Below, piece after piece: positions 20,154-30,604 of a DNA stretch of 64,000 bases (positions are counted from its first letter, which is position 1; every line of letters starts with the position of its first letter). The translations under genes and the position numbers were made by a program. Source of the stretch: an uncultured Methanobrevibacter sp. (GTDB taxonomy: Archaea > Methanobacteriota > Methanobacteria > Methanobacteriales > Methanobacteriaceae); assembly GCF_902769175.1 (NCBI RefSeq), contig NZ_CACXNW010000003.1, positions 100,389 through 164,388 of the forward strand. Direction: 5' to 3'. The notes beneath the pieces are model-generated. The model saw only the letters and a program-made list of their open reading frames with translations, was not told where the DNA came from and did no database searches.

Positions 20154-20702
20154 TACATTCCTTCAGATGACACTTTTCTTTTAGCTGAAAACCTTGAAAT
20201 CAAGGAAGGGCAAAGCGTATTGGAAATAGGAACTGGATCAGGTCTTGTTTCAATGTATGCAAGCTTACTCACAGAGGACATTACAGCAACAGACATAAAT
20301 TTCAATGCTCTTGAACTTGCAGAGAAAAACTTCAAGCTAAACAATATCAACAGCATAAAACTTGAGTTCGGCGACATGTTTGAACCTGTAAAAGATAAGA
20401 AATTTGATGTTATACTATTTAATACTCCATATCTCCCTACTGATTCAGATGATATTATCGATGACGATTTAAATTATGCATTTGACGGTGGATTAAATGG
20501 AAGGAAAGTTATAGATAGGTTCATTAATGAAGTGTCAAATCATTTAAATGATAAGGGAATTGTCCAGATAATACAGTCCTCACTCTCAGACAATGACAGG
20601 ACCTTGGATATGTTTGATCGGAACGGATTTGTAGCTGAAATAGCTGAAAGCGAGAAGTTCTTCTTTGAAGAGATCGTTTTGATCAATGCATATAAGATTT
20701 AA
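20112..20702 (+). CDS. HemK/PrmC-type methyltransferase
   Basis: 196 residues with a class I SAM fold: VLEIGTGSGLVSM near 35-47, ATDIN near 58, and the NTPYLP motif near 108-113, a variant of the NPPY signature of HemK-like enzymes. Archaeal members of this clade resemble Mtq2, which methylates the glutamine of the GGQ motif in release factor aRF1; substrate assignment here is by family only. GAGGA lies seven bases before the ATG. The gene follows ksgA by 60 bases, as in related methanogens. Confidence 0.88.
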   Translation: MKMGKFEIETDDLVYIPSDDTFLLAENLEIKEGQSVLEIGTGSGLVSMYASLLTEDITATDINFNALELAEKNFKLNNINSIKLEFGDMFEPVKDKKFDVILFNTPYLPTDSDDIIDDDLNYAFDGGLNGRKVIDRFINEVSNHLNDKGIVQIIQSSLSDNDRTLDMFDRNGFVAEIAESEKFFFEEIVLINAYKI

Positions 20703-20731
20703 CTGTTAAATTCAATGCTGATTATGATAAA

Positions 20732-21394
20732 ATGAAAAATAAAAACACCACAAGACCACCATTAACAAAAGACATGGAAAGCAAAGACTTTAAGGAATAC
20801 TATTTTTTAAAAGAGGAATTAAAGGAATTCTGCAGAAATGAAGGATTAAAGCTTAGCGGAAGCAAAAATCAGCTTGAAGAAAAAATCATTTACTATTTGG
20901 ATACTGGCAAATCATTAGATGAATCAAAAATCAGTGAAAATAATAATGAAAATAATAATGAAAATAATAATGAAAATAATGATAAATTAACTAATTTTAA
21001 TTCAAATAAATTTAATTTGAATGATGATGAGTCTGAAATAAGACTGGATTCCCTTTTAGGTGAAAACTTCAAATGCAGTGAAGACAAAAGAGAATTCTTT
21101 GAAAGGGAAATAGGAAAAGGATTCAAATTCAAGGTTAAATTCCAAAAATGGCTAAAGGCTAATCCAGATAAAACATATCAAGATGCAATCAATGCTTATC
21201 ATGAACTTCAAAACTCAAATGAGAAAACTAAAATAGACAAGCAATTCCAATACAATCAATATATTAGAGATTTCTTTGAAGATAATGATGGTAAAACATT
21301 AAAGGATGCAATCAAGTGTTGGAATTATAAGAAAAGCATTAAAGGGCACAATAAATATGAAAAATCCGATTTAGATATATTAACTGATTTTTAA
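20732..21394 (+). CDS. SAP-like domain protein
   Basis: 220 residues. Residues 20-70 (YYFLKEELKEFCRNEGLKL followed by GSKNQLEEKIIYYL) look like a SAP-type helix-extension-helix, a DNA-binding module. A low-complexity linker with four NNNE repeats, coded by 12-bp DNA repeats at about 20938-20985, follows. The C-terminal half has two related segments, KFQKWLKANPDKTYQDAI and QYIRDFFEDNDGKTLKDAI, suggesting an internal duplication. Similar SAP proteins occur scattered in bacteria and archaea without known function. It lies 29 bases after the methylase. Confidence 0.65.
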   Translation: MKNKNTTRPPLTKDMESKDFKEYYFLKEELKEFCRNEGLKLSGSKNQLEEKIIYYLDTGKSLDESKISENNNENNNENNNENNDKLTNFNSNKFNLNDDESEIRLDSLLGENFKCSEDKREFFEREIGKGFKFKVKFQKWLKANPDKTYQDAINAYHELQNSNEKTKIDKQFQYNQYIRDFFEDNDGKTLKDAIKCWNYKKSIKGHNKYEKSDLDILTDF

Positions 21395-21643
21395 ATTAAA
21401 CATTTTAGATAAATTAAACTATTAGAAATATTAACTGATTATAAAATCAACATTAGATAAATTAACCTTTTTAGATAAATAAAACATTTTTATAATAAAA
21501 CTATTAGAAAAATTAAATTATTTATAAAAAATTAAACTAAATATAAATGTAGATATTAAATTAATTAAGAAAAATTTTAAAAATTTAAAAATCATATTTA
21601 ATCATATAATCTAGCAAAATTAATTAAAATTAGGGATGGTTTA

Positions 21644-22372
21644 ATGAATTTAGAAGAAAAGAATTCAAGGGAAATAGAAGAATTTCTTAAATCAAAAGGT
21701 GCAGAAGTAGTAGGTTTTGCTAGTTTAGAAGGGATTAAAAACGTTCCGAAAGAGTATCCAAACAGCATTTTAATTGGAATTCCAATAGAAAAGGAAGCAT
21801 TAAAAACCATTTATACAGATGACCAGTCAATTTATGTTGAATCTATGAAAAGTCTGGCAATGAAGCTAAATGATATTGTTCTTGAAGGTGAAGATTACAT
21901 TAAGGAAACTATGAATTACAATGCATTGGCAATGTCTCGTGAAAGAGTAGCTAAGGATTTTGAAGGTTTAGCAAGCAAAATTCCCCATAAGACAACTGGA
22001 ACAAGATCAGGACTTGGATGGATTGGAAGATGTGCCCTTCTCATTAGTCCAAAATATGGAGCTGCACTTAGATTATCAACAATCCTAACAGACATGCCTA
22101 TTAAGACAGGAACACCAATTGATGACTCATTATGTGATGACTGTACAGATTGTCAGGATGTATGTCCAGTTGATGCGATAAATGAAGTGAAATGGAATTC
22201 CAGAAGGGAAAGGGAAGAGTACTTCGATGCAGAAAAATGCTTCGAATTCATAAAGAAAGAAATGCAAAGAACTCATGGAAAAAGCTTATGTGCTAAATGT
22301 GGACTTGCCTGTCCTTACACTAAAGAGTATCTTGGAATAAAAACAGATAGGGATTTGATTAAAGAGATATAA
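21644..22372 (+). CDS. QueG-related double 4Fe-4S cluster protein
   Basis: 242 residues. The C-terminal part has two ferredoxin-type clusters: CDDCTDCQDVCP near 163-174 and CAKCGLACP near 218-226. A GTRSGLGWIGRCALLISPKYG segment upstream is typical of the epoxyqueuosine reductase (QueG) family. It is shorter than QueG (about 310-380). Archaea make archaeosine rather than queuosine, so a tRNA queuosine role is unlikely; corrinoid or other redox chemistry is possible. Ribosome site GGGATGG precedes the ATG. A 22-base poly-A tract follows at 22457-22478. Confidence 0.75.
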   Translation: MNLEEKNSREIEEFLKSKGAEVVGFASLEGIKNVPKEYPNSILIGIPIEKEALKTIYTDDQSIYVESMKSLAMKLNDIVLEGEDYIKETMNYNALAMSRERVAKDFEGLASKIPHKTTGTRSGLGWIGRCALLISPKYGAALRLSTILTDMPIKTGTPIDDSLCDDCTDCQDVCPVDAINEVKWNSRREREEYFDAEKCFEFIKKEMQRTHGKSLCAKCGLACPYTKEYLGIKTDRDLIKEI

Positions 22373-22456
22373 AATGAAAAAACTAAGAAAAAAACTAAAT
22401 CAATAGCTAGAATAAAAAAAAAATGAAAAAAAACTTAATCAAAAACAACCAAAAAT

Positions 22457-22478
22457 AAAAAAAAAAAAAAAAAAAAAA
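22457..22478 (+). repeat. 22-base poly-A tract
   Basis: An uninterrupted run of A between the convergent QueG-like and adhesin genes. On the minus strand it is a T-run just beyond the end of the adhesin gene and may act in termination. Confidence 0.85.
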
Positions 22479-22502
22479 TAAGTGAAAAAATTAAGAAAAA
22501 TC

Positions 22503-25500
22503 TTAATTAATCACTGCTGGAATGTCCTTATATAAGTCATCCATATTAAAAGGACACACTTCATTAAAGTTAGCACGTGGAAGAACTTCAGTTACTACTT
22601 CAGCAACAAAATCGATACCTATGTCAACAAGCCACGCTAAAAACTTTGTTTGTTTGGTAGTTTCAATAAGTCCAACTTTGAAAACATTTTTACTTATAGC
22701 ATTTGCAGCAGCACCTGCAATACCATCCAATATACCTACAATAGCCATCATCATAAAGAGATTGCCCATATGAACATCATGCTCCCAACAAGCATTTTCA
22801 ATATATTCTTCAACTCCAGCTAAGATTGCTCCACCAAAAAAGCAAATAACACCTGCTGCAGCTTCTGAAATACCTATGGAAGAGGTGCTAACTACCAGTA
22901 CGAGACAGGCAGAAATTTCAGCAATTCTCAAAGCCCATCTGCCAAACTCACTTGGTATATCTGAAGTAACATTAATTGGTTCCTTTGAAACAATGCCTCC
23001 ATTATCGCGAATGACATATGAATCACCGACAAAAGTGTATTTTGCATCCTCTCCGAAAGCAAAGAAAGCATTTTCATCACTATTTTGAGAATCTTGGATT
23101 ACGCAACTGTCAACTATAATATCACCATAGTCATTATATACTGCATTTCCATCATCAGTGGCATCATCATTTGCAAAGAAGGTATGATTCAATGTCATTT
23201 CTCCATAATGATTAAAGATAGCACCACCATCTTCAGCAATATTCCCTGTGAAATTACAGCCTTGACAATATACAAGTCCCTTTTCATTATATAATGCTCC
23301 ACCTTTTTCATCAGCATGATTGTTATTGAAATTAGAGTTTAGGCAATACGCTGTTCCAACAAAATTATAAATTGCCCCTCCATCACTACGTGCCATATTA
23401 GAAGTGAAATTACAGAAATTACAAATGAATATTCCCTTTTCATTATATACTGCCCCTCCATATAATGCATTATTGTTATTAAAAGAGGAAAAAGCAACAT
23501 AAGCATAGGCGTTTTGATAATTGAAGATTGCAGCCCCATAATCTTTTGTAAGGGTAAGATGATTAATTAAGCTACAGTTAATGGTTGAGTTATACATTTG
23601 CAATGTACCATTATTTTTAATAGCTGCATTGAATCCAACTAAATTAACACTGTTTATTAAGCAAAAACATCCTGAATCAAGAGTTAAGAATATGCTATCA
23701 AATGATTTGTCTTCATTATCCTTTACATTAACTATTGCACCATTTCCTTGAATAAATAAGTTTTCCACATTAGGAAAATGTAAAGAAGCTGCGAACTTAT
23801 AAATATTATACACCTTTCCTTGAGTGAAATTCAAAATTACGTTTTTGACATAAGGTATTTTATTTATAATAAAATTATAATTGAAATAATCATCCTCATC
23901 CTCAATATTTACATATAAAGTTTGATCCCCTAAATTAAAAACTTGACAAAATGCACCTGTGCTTGAATGAATATTGATTTCATCATTATTGGAAAATTGA
24001 GGTTTTTGGCTTTTAAAGGAAGCAACATTATCTTTAAAAATAGGTGAAATGATGGTGGATTGACTTCCAACCTCATTAAAAATTGCACCTCCACTCATTG
24101 CCTTATTATTACTGAATCGGCAATCCTCGCATTTTAAGACACCTTTATTGTTTATTGCACCACCAAAGCCAATCATAACACCATTTTGCTCAAAACTCAC
24201 ATTTGTTAAATGGCATGAGCCACCATTAAGAATAGCTGGTGCAAATCCTTTTATGGTAATATTGTTCATTGATAAAGAGGCATTATTAGTGATATTAAAC
24301 AAAGCGTTATTGTTCAGGAGAAAAGATTGTATATGAGAGCTTATTGTCGCTCCATTACCCCCTAATAACAATATTTTTAACTAAATCAGTTTTCATTAAT
24401 ACATTTGCCCAAGAATCAAATTCAAGATTCAAATTTTCCTTAAAGTCAATGAGTACAAAATCATAGGGAATTTTATTATTTGAAATAAAACTTGTTACAT
24501 TTTTAAAACTTTCCAAATCATAAACGGCAAATCTATATAGGCTTAAAGTGGCATTATTGTTGAAAGTTAATGAGAATGCATTATCTGATATTTTATTAAT
24601 GGAATAATTAGTTGCATTGATGACATCCCCCATTGTAATATTTATATCCTCATCACTTCCAATATTGACTGCATGGGTTTTCCAATGAATTTCACCTAAA
24701 ACGCAAACAGCGGAAAGATCCTCACGACTTTGACATTTGTTTTTCTTGAAACTACAATCACATAAGACTATATTATCTACGGAATAAATTGCCGGACCCC
24801 ACTCTTTAGCTACATTACCCTCAAAATATGAATTGCAGATTTCTGAATTAACATGAAGCCAAATTGCTCCTCCCTCATTGTCATTTGCAACATTATTTAT
24901 GAAGAAGGATGAAATTGTAGAATCTACTTGATTGACATTTACTTTTACTTCATTTGCATGTATTGCTCCACCATAATCCTCTGCATAATTATTTGTAAAT
25001 GTGGAATTGGATATATATGCAACATATCTGGCGTATATAGCCCCTACATAACATTGAGAAGCTTTAGCCCCTTCTGCCCTATTGGAATCAAATATGCAGT
25101 GATTAAAGTCAACATCACGTTCAGAGTAAATTGCTCCCCCATCAACTAGAGCAGTATTTCCTCTGAAGCAAGCATTTGAAGCACTTACAAGGTCTTTTGC
25201 TAATATTGCTCCTCCATTATTGTCTCCTGCAACATTATTAATGAAAAATGTATCAAATCTACCAATGGATTTATTAAAATTTATTCTTACAGTCATTCCA
25301 TATATTGCTCCAGCAAAATCCATTGCACGATTATTTATAAAGGTGGAATTGTCTACATATACATCTCCTTTGGAATAAATTGCTCCACCATAGCAGTCAG
25401 GATTATCTGTCCAATGATAAATGTATTCATACCAAGACCAATCACGAGATTTGACCTCATTGCTACTGAATGTTGAATTTTTAACACGAACATCTCCTTC

Positions 25501-26553
25501 ACTATAAACTCCTCCCCCATTTTCATCTGCAATATTTGAATCAAAGGAAGAATCTTCAATAGTCACAGTGCTTAGGGAGTAAACAGCTCCACCATGAACA
25601 TTTATTGCTTTATTGGATTTGAAGGAACATTTTTTAATTACAAGAGGCCTTAATGCACCATTGTATATTGCCCCACCATAATCACTTGCCCAGTTATTAA
25701 CAAACTGACAGTTTTGGAGACCGAAAGCATCTACACGACTTGCGAGGAGGTTTTGACAGTTATTAACAAACTGACAGTTTTGGAGAGTGAACTTAGCAAC
25801 ACCGCCAATGCTTATTGCACCACCTCTTTGATTCTTATCATTGCGTCCATTGACTATTTTAAGATTCTTTAAGGTCACATCTCCATAATATGAAAAAAAT
25901 GCAAAACAATTTTCAGCACCTAAGCAATCTATGGTATGGCCTAAACCATTGATGATTAAATCTTTGTTGATTATAATATTAGCGTCCTTTTGGCCATAGT
26001 AATCCCTAGTCAAATATAAAGTAGAACCTTCTTTTGCATCGTTTATTTCAGCTTGAAGATCTTTAAAAGTTCCAGGACTACTAATAGAAACTTCAGGAAT
26101 TTGTTTATTCCCATTATCTATATAAGGTCCAATCTTTGGAGTTTTAGAAGAATTGGCAGAACCACTGCTATTAGACTCATTATTCAAAATAAGTTTAGGA
26201 CCATGAATCTCCATATGTGTTTCATTTGGTCCTTCACCAGTTATATCAACGCCATCAGACTTTAAAGAATCGTGAGTGGAAAGATAGTTATCATCACTTA
26301 AATCAACACTGCCATCAACATTTGCATGATTCTCTAAATGAACATCCTCACAATCACTTAAATCAACACTGCCATCAACATTTGCATGATTCTCTAAATG
26401 AACATCCTCACAGCTAATGTCAACGCCATATGAATCAAGATTAACCATCGCAGCATCTGAATTACACTCTGCTGCACATATACAATTTATACTTAAAAAA
26501 ATCAAAAGTATTAAAATAAAAAATGAATGTTTAATTTTCATGTTTTTCCTCAT
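22503..26553 (-). pseudogene. Adhesin-like protein A (PbH1 repeats), interrupted by one frameshift
   Basis: The N-terminal part (24355-26553, 732 residues) starts with a signal peptide (MRKNMKIKHSFFILILLIFL) and a 20-residue tandem duplication, followed by many right-handed beta-helix repeats of the type NNxAxxxGGAIY. It ends at IVIRG-stop. The second part (22503-24371) resumes as GGNGATISSH and continues the repeats. Reducing the run of five G (plus-strand C at 24358-24362) to four gives a continuous protein of about 1350 residues. The last 145 residues are unlike other adhesins here: two Gly/Ala-rich hydrophobic stretches and a short hydrophilic end. Likely surface attachment; the frameshift may be slippage, decay or error. 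Confidence 0.82.
26293..26412 (-). repeat. 60-bp perfect tandem duplication in adhesin A
   Basis: Two consecutive, essentially identical 60-bp units encode two copies of a 20-residue acidic segment (CEDVHLENHANVDG...) just after the signal peptide. The frame is maintained. Confidence 0.92.
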
Positions 26554-26811
26554 AAAAATTTTAATTTAAATTAATGAATATAACCTAACTTCCTAACAAA
26601 AAAAAGTTTCTATATTATCAAAAAACTTAAAGCATTAAGTTTAGGTATACGAAAAAATATATTTTCTTTCTTAAAAATAAATGTTTTCGCATGTAAGCAC
26701 TTACTTGCTCTTTTAAATACCAGTGCAAGTGTTAAATATGAATAAAAAAACATTAAATAAAGAAAAAGGATATAAAAAATAAAATTAGAACCTCATATTA
26801 AAAAAAAAGAC
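26554..26811 (-). promoter_or_regulatory. Upstream region of adhesin A with inverted repeats
   Basis: On the minus strand an AATATATTTTTT TATA-like box lies near 26655-26665. Further upstream (26690-26740) are GTAAGCACTTAC and the pair ACTTGC / GCAAGT around a TTTAAA core, a plausible operator region. The rest is AT-rich non-coding sequence. Confidence 0.35.
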
Positions 26812-26897
26812 TGTAAAAAGAATCTGGGCTTAAATTAGAAAATTATTATTTATTAATAAATAAATGAACAACTAGTTTAAGCCTAAAAAATTTTACA
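26812..26897. mobile_element. MITE-like or large hairpin element, family 2, copy B
   Basis: 86 bp with ends TGTAAAAAGAATCTGGGCTT and AAGCCTAAAAAATTTTACA, matching the ends of the element at 6457-6545. It lies between the dapF 3' end and the adhesin A promoter. It has no coding capacity. Confidence 0.5.
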
Positions 26898-26931
26898 TCA
26901 TAAAAAAAAAATATTTAAAAAATAAATAAAT

Positions 26932-27795
26932 TTATTGGATTTCAGCATTGAATACCAATGCTGCAGGTCCTTTCATGAATGCTCCAAGTTCTCCGTCCTC
27001 TTCATAGACTTCAAACTCTAAGTCTCCACCAGGCAAGTGAAGAAGAACTTCATTATCAAAAAGACCTAATTTTACACCAGCAAGTGCAGTTGAGGTTGCA
27101 CCGGTACCACATGCTAATGTGACACCAGCTCCACGTTCCCAAGTTCTCATTTTTCCTTCATTTTTGCTGATTACTTCAACAAAATGAACATTGATCTTTT
27201 CTGGGAAAACTTCATGACATTCAATAGCTGGACCGTATTTGTCAATATCAATATCATCCACATTGTCTACAAACAATATTGCATGAGGGTTTCCTACATT
27301 GACGCAAGTTGCCTTAAAGGTGGTGTCAACCACTTCAAGGTCGCCGTCTACAAACTCATCTGAATCTGCAATCATAGGTATCTTTTCTGTTTTAAATGTG
27401 GATTTACCCATATTTACCTTAAAGAGAACAGGTTCTCCATTTTCTACAGTGATTTCAATGGTTTTGATACCTGATTTGGTTTCAACAGTCATTGTTTCTT
27501 TTTCAACGATTTTGTTTCTGTAAACGAAATCGCCGAAACAACGGATACCATTTCCACACATTTCTGCTTCTGATCCATCTGGATTGAACATTCTGTAACC
27601 GATATCTGCCACTTCAGATGGAACAACGAATAACACTCCGTCTCCACCTACACCAAAGTTTCTGTGGCATAAGATTCTGCATGCTTCCGGTTTGTCAGCT
27701 TCTGGAATTTGTTCTCCTTTGCTTTCATCAATAATAGGGAAATCATTACCAATACCATGCATTTTAGCAAATTTTAAACCTTTTAAATCTACCAT
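26932..27795 (-). CDS. dapF: Diaminopimelate epimerase
   Basis: 287 residues. It converts LL- to meso-diaminopimelate in lysine biosynthesis (a two-base cysteine mechanism without cofactor). Both active-site regions are present: AEMCGNGIRC with Cys80, and LACGTGATST with Cys near 229. The N-terminal AKMHGIGNDFPIID is family-typical. A TTG at 27828 would add 11 residues, but GGTGAT just ahead of the ATG at 27795 supports the shorter start. It is placed directly downstream of lysA on the same strand, giving the last two steps of the pathway together. Confidence 0.96.
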   Translation of the reverse strand: MVDLKGLKFAKMHGIGNDFPIIDESKGEQIPEADKPEACRILCHRNFGVGGDGVLFVVPSEVADIGYRMFNPDGSEAEMCGNGIRCFGDFVYRNKIVEKETMTVETKSGIKTIEITVENGEPVLFKVNMGKSTFKTEKIPMIADSDEFVDGDLEVVDTTFKATCVNVGNPHAILFVDNVDDIDIDKYGPAIECHEVFPEKINVHFVEVISKNEGKMRTWERGAGVTLACGTGATSTALAGVKLGLFDNEVLLHLPGGDLEFEVYEEDGELGAFMKGPAALVFNAEIQ

Positions 27796-27858
27796 AATAT
27801 CACCAAGATAGTTTAATAGTTTAGTCAAAATTGTAGTTAATCATGAATTATCCCAAAC

Positions 27859-29142
27859 CTATTGCAAATGGTCTGGAATAGATTGTTTTTCAAATATGTC
27901 GTCAAAGCTTTGAGCTTCACGGATTACAAAGGACTCTCCGTTTTTAACAAGAATCTCTGCTGGAAGAGGTCTTGAGTTGTAGTTGGAAGCCATGGTGTAA
28001 CCGTATGCACCAACATTTAATATTCCTAAGATGTCACCTTCTTCAATGTCTGGAAGAGGTCTGTCTCTTGCAAACAAGTCACCGGATTCACATACGTTTC
28101 CTGCAACATCCACTTCTTGGATTGGCTCTTCGTTCATTTTGTTTGCAACAACAATGTGATGGTATGAATCATACATAGCAGGTCTGAGCAAGGTGTTGAA
28201 TCCTGCATCTACACCTATGAATTTTCTGTAGCTTTCCTTTACACTGTTTACTTCAACTAAAATTACAGAAGCGTCTCCTACAATGTATCTACCTGGTTCA
28301 AGGTATAAGGTAGGTTCTCCCATGTCAAACTCTTCTAATTTTTCTTTGAATAATTTGACGTTTTCCTCTGCAAAGTGTTCTAAGTCAAGCAATTCTTCAT
28401 CAGGAGTATATGGAATTCCAACTCCTCCACCGAAGTCAATGAATTCAAAGTCGATTCCTGCTTCTTGGTGAACTTTACCTGCAATGTTCATAGTGGATTC
28501 AATAGCTAATTTGAATGGTTCAGGATCAAGAATTCCAGAACCGATGTGAGAGTGCATACCTACAGGTTCAAATCCTAATTCCTTAGCTAATTTGTAGATT
28601 TCTACAGCTTCAATTTCCATAATACCGAATTTACTCATTTCTCCACCGGTAATACAGTGGCCATGGTGACCTGCACCTACCATAGGGTTTACTCTGAATG
28701 AGATTTTTTTGCCATTAGGATCAATGCTTTCTGCAAGTCTTTTAAGAGCAGAAACTGAGTCAATGTTTAAGATTACATCTTCACTGTTTACATAATCCAT
28801 TTCATCGTTTCTAATGTTGTTTCCTGTGAATAGGATTCTATCTCCAGAGAATCCCATTTTTTTACAGATGTATACTTCTCCAGGAGATACAGCATCAATG
28901 CAACATCCTTCTTCCTCAAGGATTTTTAAAACAGCAATGTTTGTATTTGCTTTACAAGCATAGAATACTTTGAATTTAGGATAAAATTTAGTGAAAGCGT
29001 TATAGAATATGTTGTAGTTGTCCCTAATTCTTTCTTCATCAATTACATAGATAGGAGTACCGTATTGCTCTACTAAATCACAAGCATCAGCACCGCCAAT
29101 ATCTAAATGGCCTTTGTCGTTTGTTTTTATCTTTAAATCCAT
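27859..29142 (-). CDS. lysA: Diaminopimelate decarboxylase
   Basis: 427 residues. A PLP-dependent fold III decarboxylase that forms lysine from meso-diaminopimelate. Visible are the lysine motif [16 protein letters not shown], the glycine-rich [19 protein letters not shown], and the C-terminal [14 protein letters not shown] and [13 protein letters not shown] segments. Start chosen at the ATG preceded by GGAGGCACAAA; a longer open frame upstream has no ribosome site. Upstream at 29169-29207 a 14-bp sequence (ATAATAATCTGATAT) repeats about three times over the probable promoter. Confidence 0.96.
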   Translation of the reverse strand: MDLKIKTNDKGHLDIGGADACDLVEQYGTPIYVIDEERIRDNYNIFYNAFTKFYPKFKVFYACKANTNIAVLKILEEEGCCIDAVSPGEVYICKKMGFSGDRILFTGNNIRNDEMDYVNSEDVILNIDSVSALKRLAESIDPNGKKISFRVNPMVGAGHHGHCITGGEMSKFGIMEIEAVEIYKLAKELGFEPVGMHSHIGSGILDPEPFKLAIESTMNIAGKVHQEAGIDFEFIDFGGGVGIPYTPDEELLDLEHFAEENVKLFKEKLEEFDMGEPTLYLEPGRYIVGDASVILVEVNSVKESYRKFIGVDAGFNTLLRPAMYDSYHHIVVANKMNEEPIQEVDVAGNVCESGDLFARDRPLPDIEEGDILGILNVGAYGYTMASNYNSRPLPAEILVKNGESFVIREAQSFDDIFEKQSIPDHLQ

Positions 29143-29168
29143 TTTGTGCCTCCGAAAAATATTAAATC

Positions 29169-29207
29169 GAATAATAATCTGATATAATAATCTGATATAA
29201 TAATCAA
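29169..29207 (-). repeat. 14-bp tandem repeat in the lysA promoter region
   Basis: TAATAATCTGATAT repeats two to three times just upstream of the lysA ribosome site. On the minus strand it reads ATTATATCAG and could overlap the TATA box. Confidence 0.6.
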
Positions 29208-29325
29208 AAAAATAAGTTTTCAATAAATATCTATTTAAACTAATATATAAAATTATTTAAGGAAAAGAAAGTTCCTATTAAAAAAATCAATGCAAATTTT
29301 AAATGGGATTTCAAAATAATAAAAA

Positions 29326-29757
29326 TTAAGAAATGATTTTTACATTGCCATTTTTCAAAAATCCGGAATCAAAAGTCACTATCCCATCTAAGGCATAATA
29401 CTTAGCAACTTCTAAAATTGAGCAATCTGTAAAACCTATTTTATGTTTATTATTTAATTTTCCATTTTTCATGTTAAGTTGCTTATATTTTTTAATAGTT
29501 ATATCGTTAAAATGAGGAATTTCATACTCATTAATACAAGTGAAACTATCTTTCATCATATTATAAGCATTTTTTGCAAGTTCTGCACTATCTCTATGCC
29601 CTAAAGTATTTACTACTTCTGCAATAATTTGATTTGTTACAAAACATTCCATATCAGAAATATTTAAATCTTCTTCTATTTCAACAGCTTTTTTATGCAA
29701 AGTGTCATTAGGCAATATGTAAGCTATCAAAAAACTTGAATCCAACAATAATTTCAT
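29326..29757 (-). CDS. PIN-domain ribonuclease toxin (VapC-like)
   Basis: 143 residues with the PIN-domain acidic set: Asp6 in LLLDSSF, Glu47 in IIAEVVN, Asp near 112 in GFTDCSIL and Asp near 131 in TFDSGF. PIN proteins of VapBC modules cleave RNA, often tRNA or rRNA. The partner AbrB-like gene lies 20 bases upstream on the same strand, forming a toxin-antitoxin pair in the usual antitoxin-first order. The RNA target cannot be predicted. Confidence 0.87.
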   Translation of the reverse strand: MKLLLDSSFLIAYILPNDTLHKKAVEIEEDLNISDMECFVTNQIIAEVVNTLGHRDSAELAKNAYNMMKDSFTCINEYEIPHFNDITIKKYKQLNMKNGKLNNKHKIGFTDCSILEVAKYYALDGIVTFDSGFLKNGNVKIIS

Positions 29758-29777
29758 GAAAAAACCTCAAAAAAATA

Positions 29778-30005
29778 TTATTTATACAAATCATTTACTA
29801 ACTCAACTGCATTAGTGGTTTCCTTTAGGGTTCCTGCACCTTTTAAATCTTTTAAACTTAATTTTTTTCTAAAAGTTAAAACTATTTCCCCATTTTCATT
29901 TTCATCCCATTCTACAATATCCTCTGGCTTTATATCATATTTTTTTCTAAATTCTGAAGGAATTGTGATTTGATTTTTTTGATAGACTTTTGTTTCAATA
30001 ACCAT
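29778..30005 (-). CDS. AbrB/SpoVT-type antitoxin (VapB-like)
   Basis: 75 residues. A swapped-hairpin AbrB DNA-binding domain occupies residues 1-45 (KVYQKNQITIPSEFRKKYDI then a GDIVEWxE-type end), followed by a short C-terminal tail that would wrap the toxin. It is expected to bind its own promoter and neutralise the adjacent PIN protein. Ribosome site AGGTGAT precedes the ATG. The upstream gap to the Nudix gene holds AT-rich sequence with TATATATTT-like boxes. Confidence 0.85.
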   Translation of the reverse strand: MVIETKVYQKNQITIPSEFRKKYDIKPEDIVEWDENENGEIVLTFRKKLSLKDLKGAGTLKETTNAVELVNDLYK

Positions 30006-30166
30006 TAAATCACCTAGTAAATTAATTATTGCTATGTATATTTATAATTGCCAAGCATATATATTTTTCCTAAGTAATTAAAAGAGATTATACAAAAGGA
30101 ATTTGGCAATAAATTTAATAAGAAATATGAGAATATAATATTTTAAGCAAATAAAGAAGTGAAAAA

Positions 30167-30604
30167 ATGAATGATAAAAAAGACTGGGGATTGACAGTAA
30201 GAGGAGTGGTTAGAAAGGAAGATAAAATATTAATCCTCAGAAGACATCCAAAATCAAGAAACAATCCTCATAAATATGAACTTCCAGGTGGAAAAGTGGA
30301 TCCTGGAGAATTCTTTGATGTTGCATTGATAAGGGAATTCAAGGAAGAGACTAATCTTGATGTCAATATAGAAAGCTTGTTTGAAGTTGTTCAAGATGAA
30401 TTCATAAGCAGAAGAACAAACCAGCCTATAAGCACAGTTCAACTAATGATGAATCTTGAAATATTAGGTGGAGAGCTTCAGATAAGCGATGAACATGATG
30501 ATTTCAAATGGGTAAGCAATGAAGAGCTAAAAGAGCTTTACAATAAGGATATGCTCACCCCAACACTTAGAAAAACATTAGAAAAAAGAGATTTTGAGAT
30601 TTAA
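30167..30604 (+). CDS. Nudix hydrolase (MutT-like)
   Basis: 145 residues with a full Nudix box near 42-64: GGKVDPGEFFDVALIREF followed by KEETNL, the GX5EX7REUXEEXGU pattern. Such enzymes hydrolyse nucleoside diphosphates linked to another moiety, for example oxidised dGTP or sugar nucleotides. The exact substrate is not inferable. GAAGTGA lies just ahead of the ATG. The 3' end and the terminator are present twice as a 72-bp tandem duplication. Confidence 0.92.
   Translation: MNDKKDWGLTVRGVVRKEDKILILRRHPKSRNNPHKYELPGGKVDPGEFFDVALIREFKEETNLDVNIESLFEVVQDEFISRRTNQPISTVQLMMNLEILGGELQISDEHDDFKWVSNEELKELYNKDMLTPTLRKTLEKRDFEI

Noticed and set aside
26217..26417. His-rich repeat protein on the plus strand opposite adhesin A
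   Set aside because: It is the reverse reading of the 60-bp duplication in the adhesin N-terminus.
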